DNA from: JBFHDX01 sp041584475
GTDB lineage: Bacteria > Pseudomonadota > Alphaproteobacteria > UBA8366 > JADFVY01
Reading direction: 5' to 3'
Assembly (NCBI GenBank): GCA_041584475.1
Contig: JBFHDX010000150.1
Location: 1-7,413 of the forward strand
DNA length: 7,413 nt
The notes below the pieces were generated by a model that worked only from the letters and a program-made list of their open reading frames with translations, did not search any database and was not told the DNA's origin. A program made the position numbers and the translations under genes. Shown piece after piece: positions 1 to 6,471 of the stretch. The first letter of the stretch is position 1. Every line of letters begins with the position of its first letter.

Positions 1-2
1 CC

Positions 3-6
3 AGGA
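3..6 (+). promoter_or_regulatory. Ribosome binding site for hemW
   Basis: AGGA ends seven bases before the TTG at 14. It is the main support for TTG as the hemW start, since no ATG or GTG lies nearby in frame. Confidence 0.5.
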
Positions 7-13
7 AACCGCC

Positions 14-1195
14 TTGAACGATTCGGCAGGCACGGAGGAAGGGCGCGAATTCGGCCTCTACGTCCACTGGCCGTTTTGCCGCTCGAAATGTCCCTACTGC
101 GACTTCAACAGCCACGTCCGCGACCGGATCGACCACGAGTCGTGGCGCACTGCGCTGATCGCCGAACTCACGCACGCGGCGGTCGAGGAGGCACCGGGCA
201 TGGGGCCGCTGACCAGCATCTTCTTCGGCGGCGGTACGCCGTCGCTGATGCAGCCGGCGACCGTCGCCGCCGTGCTCGATTGCGCCAGCCGGCACTGGGG
301 TCTCGCGGGCGGCATCGAGATCACGCTGGAGGCCAACCCGACCTCGGTCGAGGCCGGTCGCCTCGCCGATTTTCGGGCGGCCGGGATCAACCGGGTCTCG
401 CTCGGCATCCAGGCGCTGGACGACCGGGCGCTGCGCGCGCTCGGCCGCGAGCATTCGGCCGCAGAGGCGATCGCCGCGCTGCGTATCGCCGCCCGCCTGT
501 TCGAGCGCTTCTCCTTCGACCTGATCTATGCTCGACCGGGCCAGTCACCGGCAGCTTGGGCCGCGGAGCTGCGCCGGGCGCTGGAGCTCGCACGCGACCA
601 CGTCTCGCTCTATCAGCTGACCATCGAGCCGGGGACCGCGTTCCATACGCGGCAAAGCCGCGGTGAACTTGCGATACCGAACGAAGAAACGGCCGCAAGA
701 CTCTATGAATCAACGCAGAAAATTCTTGAGACCCACGGCATGCCCGCTTACGAGATATCGAACCATGCACGACGCGGCGCGGAATGCCGGCACAACCTCA
801 CCTACTGGCGCTATGGGGATTATCTCGGTATCGGGCCGGGTGCGCACGGCCGCGTGACGATCGCCGGCAGCACCACCGCCTACCGCCGGCACCGCGCCCC
901 GGAGGTCTGGCTCGAGCGCGTTTGGGCGGATGGACACGATTCGGCGGGTAGCAGCGCGATCGGCGAGGACGAACGCATCGCGGAAATCCTGATGATGGGG
1001 CTGCGGCTGCGCGAAGGCGTGGACCGCTCGCGGTTCGAACGGCTCACCGGCCGGTCCGTCGAGGCGGCGCTTGACCCGGCCCGCCTGGCGCCGCTGATCG
1101 ATGCGGGGCTGCTCGTGCTCGACGGCGAGGGCATGCGCGCCAGCGATGCCGGTCGGCAGCGGCTGAACGCCGTGCTCGGCCACCTGCTGGCGTAG
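14..1195 (+). CDS. hemW: Radical SAM heme chaperone HemW
   Basis: HemW binds heme and a [4Fe-4S] cluster and delivers heme to respiratory enzymes; it is often misannotated as oxygen-independent coproporphyrinogen oxidase. The 393-residue product has the radical SAM motif CxxxCxxC at C22, C26 and C29. F31 stands where true HemN has a fourth cysteine, which separates HemW from HemN. GGGTPS (about 72-77) is the SAM-binding glycine motif; EANPT (106-110), HNLTYW (260-265) and YLGIGPGAHGR (270-280) are family blocks. The length is normal. TTG at 14 is chosen as start because AGGA lies at 3-6 with a 7-base spacer, and the next Met (residue 63) is past the Fe-S motif. The frame is open to the window edge, so an upstream start is not excluded. 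Another frame closes with TGA at 15-17, giving a probable TTGA overlap with the preceding gene, by usual alphaproteobacterial order perhaps rdgB. Codons around 662-775 are AT-richer and include ATA and AGA. Confidence 0.95.
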   Translation: MNDSAGTEEGREFGLYVHWPFCRSKCPYCDFNSHVRDRIDHESWRTALIAELTHAAVEEAPGMGPLTSIFFGGGTPSLMQPATVAAVLDCASRHWGLAGGIEITLEANPTSVEAGRLADFRAAGINRVSLGIQALDDRALRALGREHSAAEAIAALRIAARLFERFSFDLIYARPGQSPAAWAAELRRALELARDHVSLYQLTIEPGTAFHTRQSRGELAIPNEETAARLYESTQKILETHGMPAYEISNHARRGAECRHNLTYWRYGDYLGIGPGAHGRVTIAGSTTAYRRHRAPEVWLERVWADGHDSAGSSAIGEDERIAEILMMGLRLREGVDRSRFERLTGRSVEAALDPARLAPLIDAGLLVLDGEGMRASDAGRQRLNAVLGHLLA

Positions 1196-1210
1196 GGTCG
1201 TAGTCCTTGC

Positions 1211-2581
1211 CTAGTTGATCAGCGGCTGGAAGCTGTCCGCGGCCGGCCGCAGGACGCGGAAGCCGTCCGGCGTCACCTCGTGGATCGCATAGGCCCGCTC
1301 GACGACGCCGTCAGGCCGGAGCCGGAAGATGCCGTCGACGCCACGGAAACCGTTGGGATCGGTCAGGGCGCGCGCCGAGAAATCGGTCGCCTGCGGCGAC
1401 TGCGCCAGCAGCGCGGCCAACGCCGCGGCATCGTAAGCAAGCGAGGCGAGCCGCGGCGGCGTGTAGTTGAAGGCGACGCGGAACCGCTCCTCGAATTTCT
1501 TTCGCTCCTCGACCGGCGGCGCGGCGAACCAGGCGCCCTGGACCGCCCTCTCGGCGGCGATCTCGGGCGTCTCGTCCCAGGCGCGCAGGCCGAGGATCCG
1601 GACGTTCGGCTGGGCGATGTCGTAGAAGTCGAGAAGCGCAGCGAGGCTGCGCAAGTTCTGGCCGGCGTCGGGCAGCACAACCGCATCGAACGGCGCCTCG
1701 CCGACCGTGTCGAGAACCTTCAGGCGCTCGAGCGCCTCGAGCGAGACCTCGTCCGTCTTGCCTTCGAGCTCGGCCATCTGCTGGACGAGCGCCTCCCGTC
1801 GCTGGTCGTAATCGGTGAGCGCGCGCATCTGCTCGCTGAAATCGGCCGCCGCCGGGTCATAGTAACCGACGCGAGTGACGACCGAGCCGCGGCGCTCCGA
1901 GGCCGTGTACAAGGCGTCGACGACCGCCTCGCCGTAGCCGTTCGAGGGCGCCATCACGCCGAAGCTGCTGAGTCCTTGCGAAACCGCGTAGTCGACGATC
2001 GCGTCGACCTGCTGCTCGGGCGCGAATCCGAGCAGAAAGACACCGTCCCCGGCGACGCGCCGGGAGTTCGAGAAGGTGACGACGTTGACCTGCGAGATCC
2101 GCGTCTGCGGTGCGACCGCCGCCACCGAATCGGCCAGCAGCGGGCCGAGGACCAGCTTGGCACCGCGACCCATGGCGCGCGCCGCAGCCTCTTCGGCGCC
2201 TTCGGGCGTTCCCTTGGTGTCGTATGGCAGCAGGATGAAGTTCTTGCTCGCGACCTCGAACACCGCCAACTGCGCCGCATCGAGCATGGCCTTGCCGAGC
2301 TCGGCGCGCGGGCCGCTGAGGGGCAGCAGGATGGCCACGGGCACGCCCTGCGTCGTCTCCGCCTGGCCGACCGCGAATTGCGCCCTGCCCTGCGGGGTGA
2401 TCTCCAGTTCGAGGTCCGCGAGCGGCGGGATCGATGGCGCCGCCGGCCAGGGCGGCCCGGCTTTGCCTAAATCGCGCGGCTGACCTACAGTCGGGGACTC
2501 ACAGGCCGCTAGAAAAATCAGACCGAGGGCGGCGAGAATGTGGAAAGGCGTCGAAGAAAAACGACGAAAACAGGACGGCAT
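1211..2581 (-). CDS. Penicillin-binding protein activator, LpoA/LppC-like lipoprotein
   Basis: This is a 456-residue predicted outer-membrane lipoprotein with a type I periplasmic-binding-protein fold. In E. coli, LpoA activates the peptidoglycan synthase PBP1a; the same activity here is inferred. The N-terminus has basic residues (R6, R7), a hydrophobic stretch (about 13-26) and a lipobox LAAC with lipidated C27. E28 at +2 does not give inner-membrane retention. A Pro-rich linker follows (about 35-55), then the domain opens with VAILLPLSG (82-90) and includes KLVLGPLL (142-149). Residues about 250-290 are charged and helix-rich and may form a coiled coil. E. coli LpoA is about 680 residues with an N-terminal TPR-like domain; this protein has only the LppC/PBP-like half. 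The ATG is supported by the signal peptide directly after it and by GGAG ten bases upstream. It converges on hemW with 15 bases between stops and has its start against rsmI. An amino-acid-type ABC binding protein is the alternative, but no transporter genes are nearby. Confidence 0.85.
   Translation of the reverse strand: MPSCFRRFSSTPFHILAALGLIFLAACESPTVGQPRDLGKAGPPWPAAPSIPPLADLELEITPQGRAQFAVGQAETTQGVPVAILLPLSGPRAELGKAMLDAAQLAVFEVASKNFILLPYDTKGTPEGAEEAAARAMGRGAKLVLGPLLADSVAAVAPQTRISQVNVVTFSNSRRVAGDGVFLLGFAPEQQVDAIVDYAVSQGLSSFGVMAPSNGYGEAVVDALYTASERRGSVVTRVGYYDPAAADFSEQMRALTDYDQRREALVQQMAELEGKTDEVSLEALERLKVLDTVGEAPFDAVVLPDAGQNLRSLAALLDFYDIAQPNVRILGLRAWDETPEIAAERAVQGAWFAAPPVEERKKFEERFRVAFNYTPPRLASLAYDAAALAALLAQSPQATDFSARALTDPNGFRGVDGIFRLRPDGVVERAYAIHEVTPDGFRVLRPAADSFQPLIN
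2463..2491 (+). promoter_or_regulatory. Possible sigma70-type promoter for the rsmI operon
   Basis: TTGCCT (2463-2468) and TACAGT (2486-2491) are separated by 17 bases, about 90 bases upstream of the rsmI start and inside the lpoA 5' coding region. Because the two divergent genes leave no spacer, the rsmI promoter has to lie inside lpoA. This is a match by eye only, and such matches arise by chance. Confidence 0.3.
2572..2575 (+). promoter_or_regulatory. Ribosome binding site deciding the rsmI start
   Basis: AGGA lies five bases before TTG 2581. It favours this TTG as the rsmI start and places the site inside the first codons of the divergent lpoA gene. Confidence 0.5.
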
Positions 2582-3507
2582 TGGCGGAGAACTCCGACCG
2601 CTTTATCGATAAAGAAAAAACCCGGTCGCAGCCTAACGGGCCGCCCGGCGAAAGTAAACTCTCGCCAGGGCTTTACATTGTTGCGACTCCGATCGGCAAT
2701 ATTCGCGACATAACATTGCGAGCACTAGACGTTCTCGCCGCTGCCGACATCCTCGCGTGCGAAGACACGCGGGTGACCGCCAAGCTGCTGCGAGCGTACG
2801 CCATAACGCCGCGCAAGCTACTCGCCTATCATGACCATAATGCGGAGACAATGCGGCCAAAACTGCTTGCCCGGCTTGCGGCGGGCGCCTCCGTTGCGCT
2901 GGTCAGCGACGCCGGCACGCCGCTCGTCTCCGACCCCGGCTACAAGCTTGTCCGTGCCGCACGGGACGCCGGCATTCCCGTTACCGCATTGCCCGGCGCG
3001 TCGGCGGTCCTGGCGGCTCTCGTTGCTTCCGCCATCGCCAGCGACCGCTTCTACTTCGCCGGATTCCTACCGACCAAACGCTCTTCGCGGCGAACCGCCT
3101 TGCGAGCGTTGCGGCAGGTGCCGGCAACGCTGCTGTTCTTCGAGTCGACCCGGCGCCTCGCAGCGTCGCTCGCCGACATGGCGGAGGCGCTCGGGCCGCG
3201 TGCGGCGGCCGTGGCCCGCGAGCTGACCAAGCTGCACGAGGAGGTGCGCCGCGGCACCCTAACGGAGCTTGCCCGCCACTACGCCGAGGCCGGGTCGCCG
3301 AAGGGAGAGGCCGTGATCGTCGTCGAGGGGCCGAGTGACGAGGACCGACCTGCCGATATCGACGCCTTGCTCGACGATGCGTTGACGCGGATGACCGTAC
3401 GCGATGCCGCGGCCGTCGTCAGCGCCGCCACGGGCCGGCCGAAACGCGACGTCTACGCGCGGGCGCTCGAGCGGGCCTCGGCATCCGCACCGGGGTCCCG
3501 TCGGTGA
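2581..3507 (+). CDS. rsmI: 16S rRNA (cytidine(1402)-2'-O)-methyltransferase RsmI
   Basis: RsmI 2'-O-methylates C1402 in the 16S rRNA decoding centre using SAM. From TTG at 2581 the protein is 308 residues, close to the family's usual 280-300. It shows the tetrapyrrole-methylase fold blocks: GLYIVATPIGN (30-40), CEDTR (60-64), SDAGTPLVSDPG (109-120), LPGASA (137-142), ARELTKLHEE (212-221) and GEAVIVVEG (242-250). A small helical C-terminal domain follows, ending in TGRPKRDVYARAL (284-296). TTG 2581 is preferred because AGGA (2572-2575) sits five bases upstream and no ATG or GTG lies between it and the conserved GLYIV. The frame is open further upstream to an ATG at 2434, but that extension runs antisense through lpoA and is not family-like. 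The first 29 residues are not conserved. The stop overlaps the yraN start as GTGA. The first third is visibly AT-richer than the rest, with ATA, CTA and TTG codons. Confidence 0.95.
   Translation: MAENSDRFIDKEKTRSQPNGPPGESKLSPGLYIVATPIGNIRDITLRALDVLAAADILACEDTRVTAKLLRAYAITPRKLLAYHDHNAETMRPKLLARLAAGASVALVSDAGTPLVSDPGYKLVRAARDAGIPVTALPGASAVLAALVASAIASDRFYFAGFLPTKRSSRRTALRALRQVPATLLFFESTRRLAASLADMAEALGPRAAAVARELTKLHEEVRRGTLTELARHYAEAGSPKGEAVIVVEGPSDEDRPADIDALLDDALTRMTVRDAAAVVSAATGRPKRDVYARALERASASAPGSRR
2601..2614. promoter_or_regulatory. 14-bp perfect palindrome at the lpoA/rsmI divergent junction
   Basis: CTTTATCGATAAAG is its own reverse complement over all 14 bases. It starts 20 bases beyond the lpoA ATG, on its upstream side, and lies within codons 7-12 of rsmI as called here. 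It is AT-rich in a GC-rich setting. The position would suit an operator acting on lpoA transcription or on both genes, but I do not recognise a regulator with this site. Coding constraint (RFIDKE) could also explain it. Confidence 0.35.
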
Positions 3508-3902
3508 GCCGCGACCGGCGCCGGGCGTGGCGTCGCGGACGCTGGGCGGAGACGCTGTGCGCTCTTTCGCTGATGCTGCGCGGCTACCGTGTCCTCGGCC
3601 GGCGGCTGCGCTCGCCGGTCGGCGAGATCGATATCGTGGCGCGACGTGGCCGCGTACTTGCGATCATCGAGGTCAAGGCCCGAGAAGATGCCGTGTCGGC
3701 GGCCGAAGCGGTCACACCCCGCCAGCGCGAGCGCCTGACCCGTGCAGCCGGCTGGGTGGTTGCCGGGCGCCCCGACCTTGCATCGCTGAACATTCGCTTC
3801 GATGTCATGCTGGTATCGCGCCGAATGCTCCCGCGACACATCGTTGACGCTTGGCGTGCCGAGCTGCGCTGGCTAAATTCGCCTGGGAGCATGTCGTGGT
3901 GA
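3504..3902 (+). CDS. yraN: YraN family protein (UPF0102), nuclease-like fold
   Basis: This is a 132-residue cytoplasmic protein of the YraN/UPF0102 family, which has a restriction-endonuclease-like fold and an unsettled role. It carries the family signature: WAE (14-16) near the N-terminus, GEIDIVARR (40-48) and IIEVKAR (54-60). E16, D43, E56 and K58 sit where a PD-(D/E)xK metal site would be. The C-terminal block NIRFDVMLV (96-104) is also typical. The GTG start overlaps the rsmI stop by four bases (GTGA), so translational coupling is likely; the N-terminus is very basic. The rsmI-yraN adjacency is conserved in many proteobacteria. The length is slightly above the usual roughly 120 residues because of a short C-terminal tail ending MSW. 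Confidence 0.93.
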   Translation: MSRDRRRAWRRGRWAETLCALSLMLRGYRVLGRRLRSPVGEIDIVARRGRVLAIIEVKAREDAVSAAEAVTPRQRERLTRAAGWVVAGRPDLASLNIRFDVMLVSRRMLPRHIVDAWRAELRWLNSPGSMSW

Positions 3903-3933
3903 AAGAGATTGCGCGCGAGGACGCAGACCCGCA

Positions 3934-4551
3934 ATGACGGTTGAACGGCTTCCTGTTCCACGGCTGCTGGTGCTTGCCGCCGCCCTAACCTTGCCGGGCG
4001 GTTGCGGCCCGCTGGTCGTCGGCACTGCTGCCGTCGGCGCCACCGTCGTCGCACAGGAACGCAGCGTCGGTGCCGCCCTGGAGGACAGCGTGATCCAGGG
4101 CGATGTGGCACGCCGGCTTCTGGAGTACGACGCCGAGATCTTCCAGCGGGTCGACACCGAGGTCGTCGAGGGCAAGGTACTACTGACGGGCCAGGTCGCG
4201 ACGCCGGAAGACCGCATCGATGCTACGCGCATCGCCTGGCAGGCGGAAAACGTGGTCGAGGTCATCAACGAGGTAGAAATCAGGGACGACCGCGCCGTCA
4301 GCGACGCCGCCACGGACACCTGGATCACGACACAGCTGCGCAGCCGTTTGCTGTTCGATCCGGATATCCGCAGTATCAACTACACGGTCGACACGGTGAA
4401 CCGGGCGGTCTACCTGATGGGGGTCGCGCAGAGCGAGGAGGAACTCGACCGAGTCATTGGGCATGCCCGCAACATAAAATACGTGCAGCGCGTTGTTTCG
4501 CACGTGCGAATCAAACCTTCGGTTGCGGTCGATGACGGGACGTCGGGATGA
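3934..4551 (+). CDS. BON-domain lipoprotein, DolP (YraP)-like
   Basis: This 205-residue exported protein has two BON domains (about 50-117 and 124-196), each with the alternating beta-alpha pattern and a central glycine (VLLTGQVATPEDR, 82-94; VYLMGVAQSEEEL, 154-166). E. coli DolP, with the same architecture, is an outer-membrane lipoprotein that binds anionic phospholipid at division sites and supports envelope integrity. The N-terminus has R5 and R10, a hydrophobic core LLVLAAALTL (11-20) and C24 followed by a Gly/Ala/Val-rich stretch, as in lipoprotein homologues. The lipobox reads PGGC, so -3 is proline rather than leucine. The ATG at 3934 has GAGGA at 3917-3921, spaced rather far at 12 bases. 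It lies 31 bases after yraN, and its stop overlaps the next start as ATGA. Its position next to yraN matches E. coli dolP except for the missing diaA, which supports orthology. Confidence 0.88.
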   Translation: MTVERLPVPRLLVLAAALTLPGGCGPLVVGTAAVGATVVAQERSVGAALEDSVIQGDVARRLLEYDAEIFQRVDTEVVEGKVLLTGQVATPEDRIDATRIAWQAENVVEVINEVEIRDDRAVSDAATDTWITTQLRSRLLFDPDIRSINYTVDTVNRAVYLMGVAQSEEELDRVIGHARNIKYVQRVVSHVRIKPSVAVDDGTSG

Positions 4552-5384
4552 ACCCGGAGATGGAAGCGGCGATCGAAAAAGTGCTGTGCAAGGCCGGCGG
4601 CGGCCCGGACAATGGCATCGACATCGCCCGCGTTGCGCTGGCGCTGGCTGCGGTCGATCGCCCGATGGTGCCGCTCGCCCGCTACGAGGACCACCTCGAC
4701 CTGCTGGCGGCGGATCTCGCGCGACTTTCGGCGGGGGCGCGGACGCTGCACGACCGGGTCGCGGCCCTCGGCGAAGTGATTTACGAGATCCATCGCTACG
4801 AGGGTGATCGCCGGACCTACGACGATTTGCAGAACGCAAACCTGATGCGCGTGATCGACCGGCGCCGCGGTCTGCCCGTCGCACTCGGCATCCTCTGCAT
4901 CCATGCGGCACGAGCGCAGGGCTGGACCGCGCAAGGCCTGAGATTCCCGAACCATTTCCTGATGCGGATCGAGTGTGAGGGGCAGCGCGCGATACTCGAT
5001 CCGTTCGACCGCGGTGCGGAACGTTCGGCAGCCGACCTGCGGGTCTTGCTGCAGATGCAGGCCGACGAGGATGCCGATCTGCGACCAGAGCATTACGCCG
5101 CCGCCAGCGATCGCGACGTGCTGCTGCGGCTACAGAACAACATCAAGACGCGCCAGACGCAGCGCGGCGATATCCATGCCGCGACCGCGACGATGGAGAC
5201 CATGCTGCTGATCGCCCCCGACAGTAAGGCCCTGTGGCGCGAAAAGGCCCTGCTCGACGCCCAGATCGGCAAGATCGAGCGCGCGGTTGCCGCGCTCGAG
5301 GAATACATCGCTCGCGAGACGCTGGACGGACCCCGGCACGATGCTGCGCTGCTGCTGCAGCGGCTGCGTGGCCAGACCGGCTGA
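4548..5384 (+). CDS. SirB1-family transglutaminase-like/TPR protein
   Basis: This is a 278-residue, apparently soluble protein without a signal peptide. Residues about 40-155 match the SirB1 N-terminal (Transglut_core2) domain: YDDLQNANLMRVIDRRRGLPVALGILCIHAA (91-121), then FPNHFLMRI (133-141) with H136, and ILDPF (149-153) with D151. These correspond to the family's RRGxPxxL, PGHF and DPF blocks. H136 and D151 match two of the transglutaminase triad. C117 does not clearly align with the catalytic cysteine, and many SirB1 proteins lack it, so activity cannot be claimed. Residues about 200-272 form two TPR-like helix pairs, common in this family. The biological role of SirB1 is not established. 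The ATG overlaps the BON gene stop by ATGA, implying coupled translation, and gshB begins 72 bases downstream. The annotation is by family resemblance; the fold call is firmer than any function. Confidence 0.85.
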   Translation: MNPEMEAAIEKVLCKAGGGPDNGIDIARVALALAAVDRPMVPLARYEDHLDLLAADLARLSAGARTLHDRVAALGEVIYEIHRYEGDRRTYDDLQNANLMRVIDRRRGLPVALGILCIHAARAQGWTAQGLRFPNHFLMRIECEGQRAILDPFDRGAERSAADLRVLLQMQADEDADLRPEHYAAASDRDVLLRLQNNIKTRQTQRGDIHAATATMETMLLIAPDSKALWREKALLDAQIGKIERAVAALEEYIARETLDGPRHDAALLLQRLRGQTG

Positions 5385-5444
5385 TCGCGGCCGACAGCGT
5401 GGCCGGCCCGCTTCTCGCGCATGGCGGACCCGGGCACGGGGCCT

Positions 5445-5452
5445 GAGGAGGG
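5445..5452 (+). promoter_or_regulatory. Strong Shine-Dalgarno for gshB
   Basis: GAGGAGGG contains the full AGGAGG core (5446-5451) and sits five bases before ATG 5457. It decides that start over the in-frame ATG at 5421, which has no ribosome binding site before it. The 72-base gap 5385-5456 holds nothing else I can identify. Confidence 0.75.
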
Positions 5453-5456
5453 CCGC

Positions 5457-6425
5457 ATGAGCCTCGCCGTCGCCATTCAGATGGATGCGATCGAATCGAT
5501 CGACATCGACGCTGACAGCACCTTCGTTTTGGGTCTTGAAGCCCAGCGCCGGGGCCATGCGCTTTACTATTACCTGCCGCATGCCCTGACCTTCGACGAC
5601 GGCCGGGTCTACGCCAACGCACAGCCGATCGAGCTGCGGCGCGAGAAGGGGCGGCACTTCACCGCCGGTACGCCCGAACGCGTCGACCTGGCGACGATGG
5701 ACGTCGTCCTGATGCGCCAGGACCCGCCGTTCGACATGGCCTACATCACCGCGACCCACCTGCTCGAGCACATCCATCCGGAGACGCTGGTGGTCAATGA
5801 TCCGGTATCGGTCCGCAACGCGCCGGAGAAGCTGTTCGTGACCCATTTCCGCGAGCTCATGCCACCGACCCTGATCACGAGCATGCGCGAAGCGGTCATC
5901 GACTTTCGTCGCGAACACAAGGATATCATCGTCAAGCCGCTGTTCGGCAACGGCGGTGCCGGTGTCTTCCACATCACGCCAGAGGACGAAAACCTCAACG
6001 CCTTGATGGAGCTCTTCACCAGCCTCTATCGCGAGCCCCTGATCGTGCAGAAGTATCTTCCCGAGGTGCGCGCCGGCGACAAGCGCATCATCCTCGTCGA
6101 CGGCAAGCCGGCAGGCGCGATCAACCGCATCCCGCCGCCCGGGGAAGCGCGCTCGAACATGCACGCCGGCGGCAAGCCGGTCCGCACGAGGCTGACCAGC
6201 CGCGAGCACGAGATCTGCGAGGCGATCGGCCCGACCCTCGCCGAGCGTGGGCTGATCTTCGTCGGTATCGACGTGATCGGCGACTGGCTGACCGAGATCA
6301 ACGTGACCTCGCCGACCGGAATTCAAGAAATCAACCGTTTCGACAAGGTCTCGGTCGAGGCCGAGATCTGGGACGCGATCGAGCGGCGGATCGCCGACGG
6401 CAGGGCGCGTCGGCTGCCGGCCTGA
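5457..6425 (+). CDS. gshB: Glutathione synthetase GshB
   Basis: GshB joins gamma-glutamylcysteine to glycine with ATP, the last step of glutathione synthesis, in the cytoplasm. From ATG 5457 it is 322 residues, against about 315 usual. The N-terminus begins MSLAVAIQMD. The substrate-domain block MRQDPPFDMAYITATHLLE spans 86-104 and NDPVSVRNAPEKL 114-126. The ATP-grasp part shows VKPLFGNGGAGV (149-160), the YLP-acidic-GDKRIILVDGKPAGAINRIP block (200-226), RSNMHAGG (232-239), and the metal- and ATP-binding GIDVIGDWLTEINVTSPTG (260-278) with D262, E270 and N272. The start follows the strong ribosome binding site; the alternative ATG at 5421 would add 12 residues not resembling the family. It ends the rightward rsmI-to-gshB run. 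A rsmI-yraN-gshB grouping is familiar in Alphaproteobacteria; here the BON and SirB1 genes sit between yraN and gshB. Confidence 0.96.
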   Translation: MSLAVAIQMDAIESIDIDADSTFVLGLEAQRRGHALYYYLPHALTFDDGRVYANAQPIELRREKGRHFTAGTPERVDLATMDVVLMRQDPPFDMAYITATHLLEHIHPETLVVNDPVSVRNAPEKLFVTHFRELMPPTLITSMREAVIDFRREHKDIIVKPLFGNGGAGVFHITPEDENLNALMELFTSLYREPLIVQKYLPEVRAGDKRIILVDGKPAGAINRIPPPGEARSNMHAGGKPVRTRLTSREHEICEAIGPTLAERGLIFVGIDVIGDWLTEINVTSPTGIQEINRFDKVSVEAEIWDAIERRIADGRARRLPA

Positions 6426-6471
6426 GGTGCCGCCGGCTAATACATCATCCACTTACGTGAAGTCGGCACCG

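Noticed and set aside
14..1195. Oxygen-independent coproporphyrinogen III oxidase HemN
   Set aside because: The fourth cysteine after CxxxCxxC is replaced by Phe (CDF), and the HNLTYW block and 393-residue length fit HemW.
1196..1210. Terminator between hemW and lpoA
   Set aside because: The 15-base gap has no hairpin or T-run. A 12-base GC palindrome at 1239-1250 lies within the lpoA coding end and is most likely chance in GC-rich DNA.
1280..2470. 396-codon plus-strand open frame opposite the lpoA-like gene
   Set aside because: It is a mirror frame of a gene with a good signal peptide and domain. It is charged and low in complexity, with no motif.
2434..2580. N-terminal extension of rsmI starting at ATG 2434
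   Set aside because: It would add 49 residues encoded antisense to lpoA, with no similarity to RsmI proteins, while TTG 2581 has a ribosome binding site and gives normal length.
5421..5456. Upstream ATG for gshB
   Set aside because: It has no ribosome binding site and adds residues unlike the family, whereas ATG 5457 has AGGAGG at ideal spacing.
5130..6452. 440-codon minus-strand open frame opposite gshB and the SirB1 gene
   Set aside because: It is antisense to a clearly recognisable gshB, its residue content (Asp/Arg/Val/Gly-rich) is typical of a GC-rich shadow frame, and no family motif is visible.
6451..6463. Near-palindrome ACTTACGTGAAGT after gshB
   Set aside because: Only four bases pair on each side and the centre does not; it is too weak to call a site.
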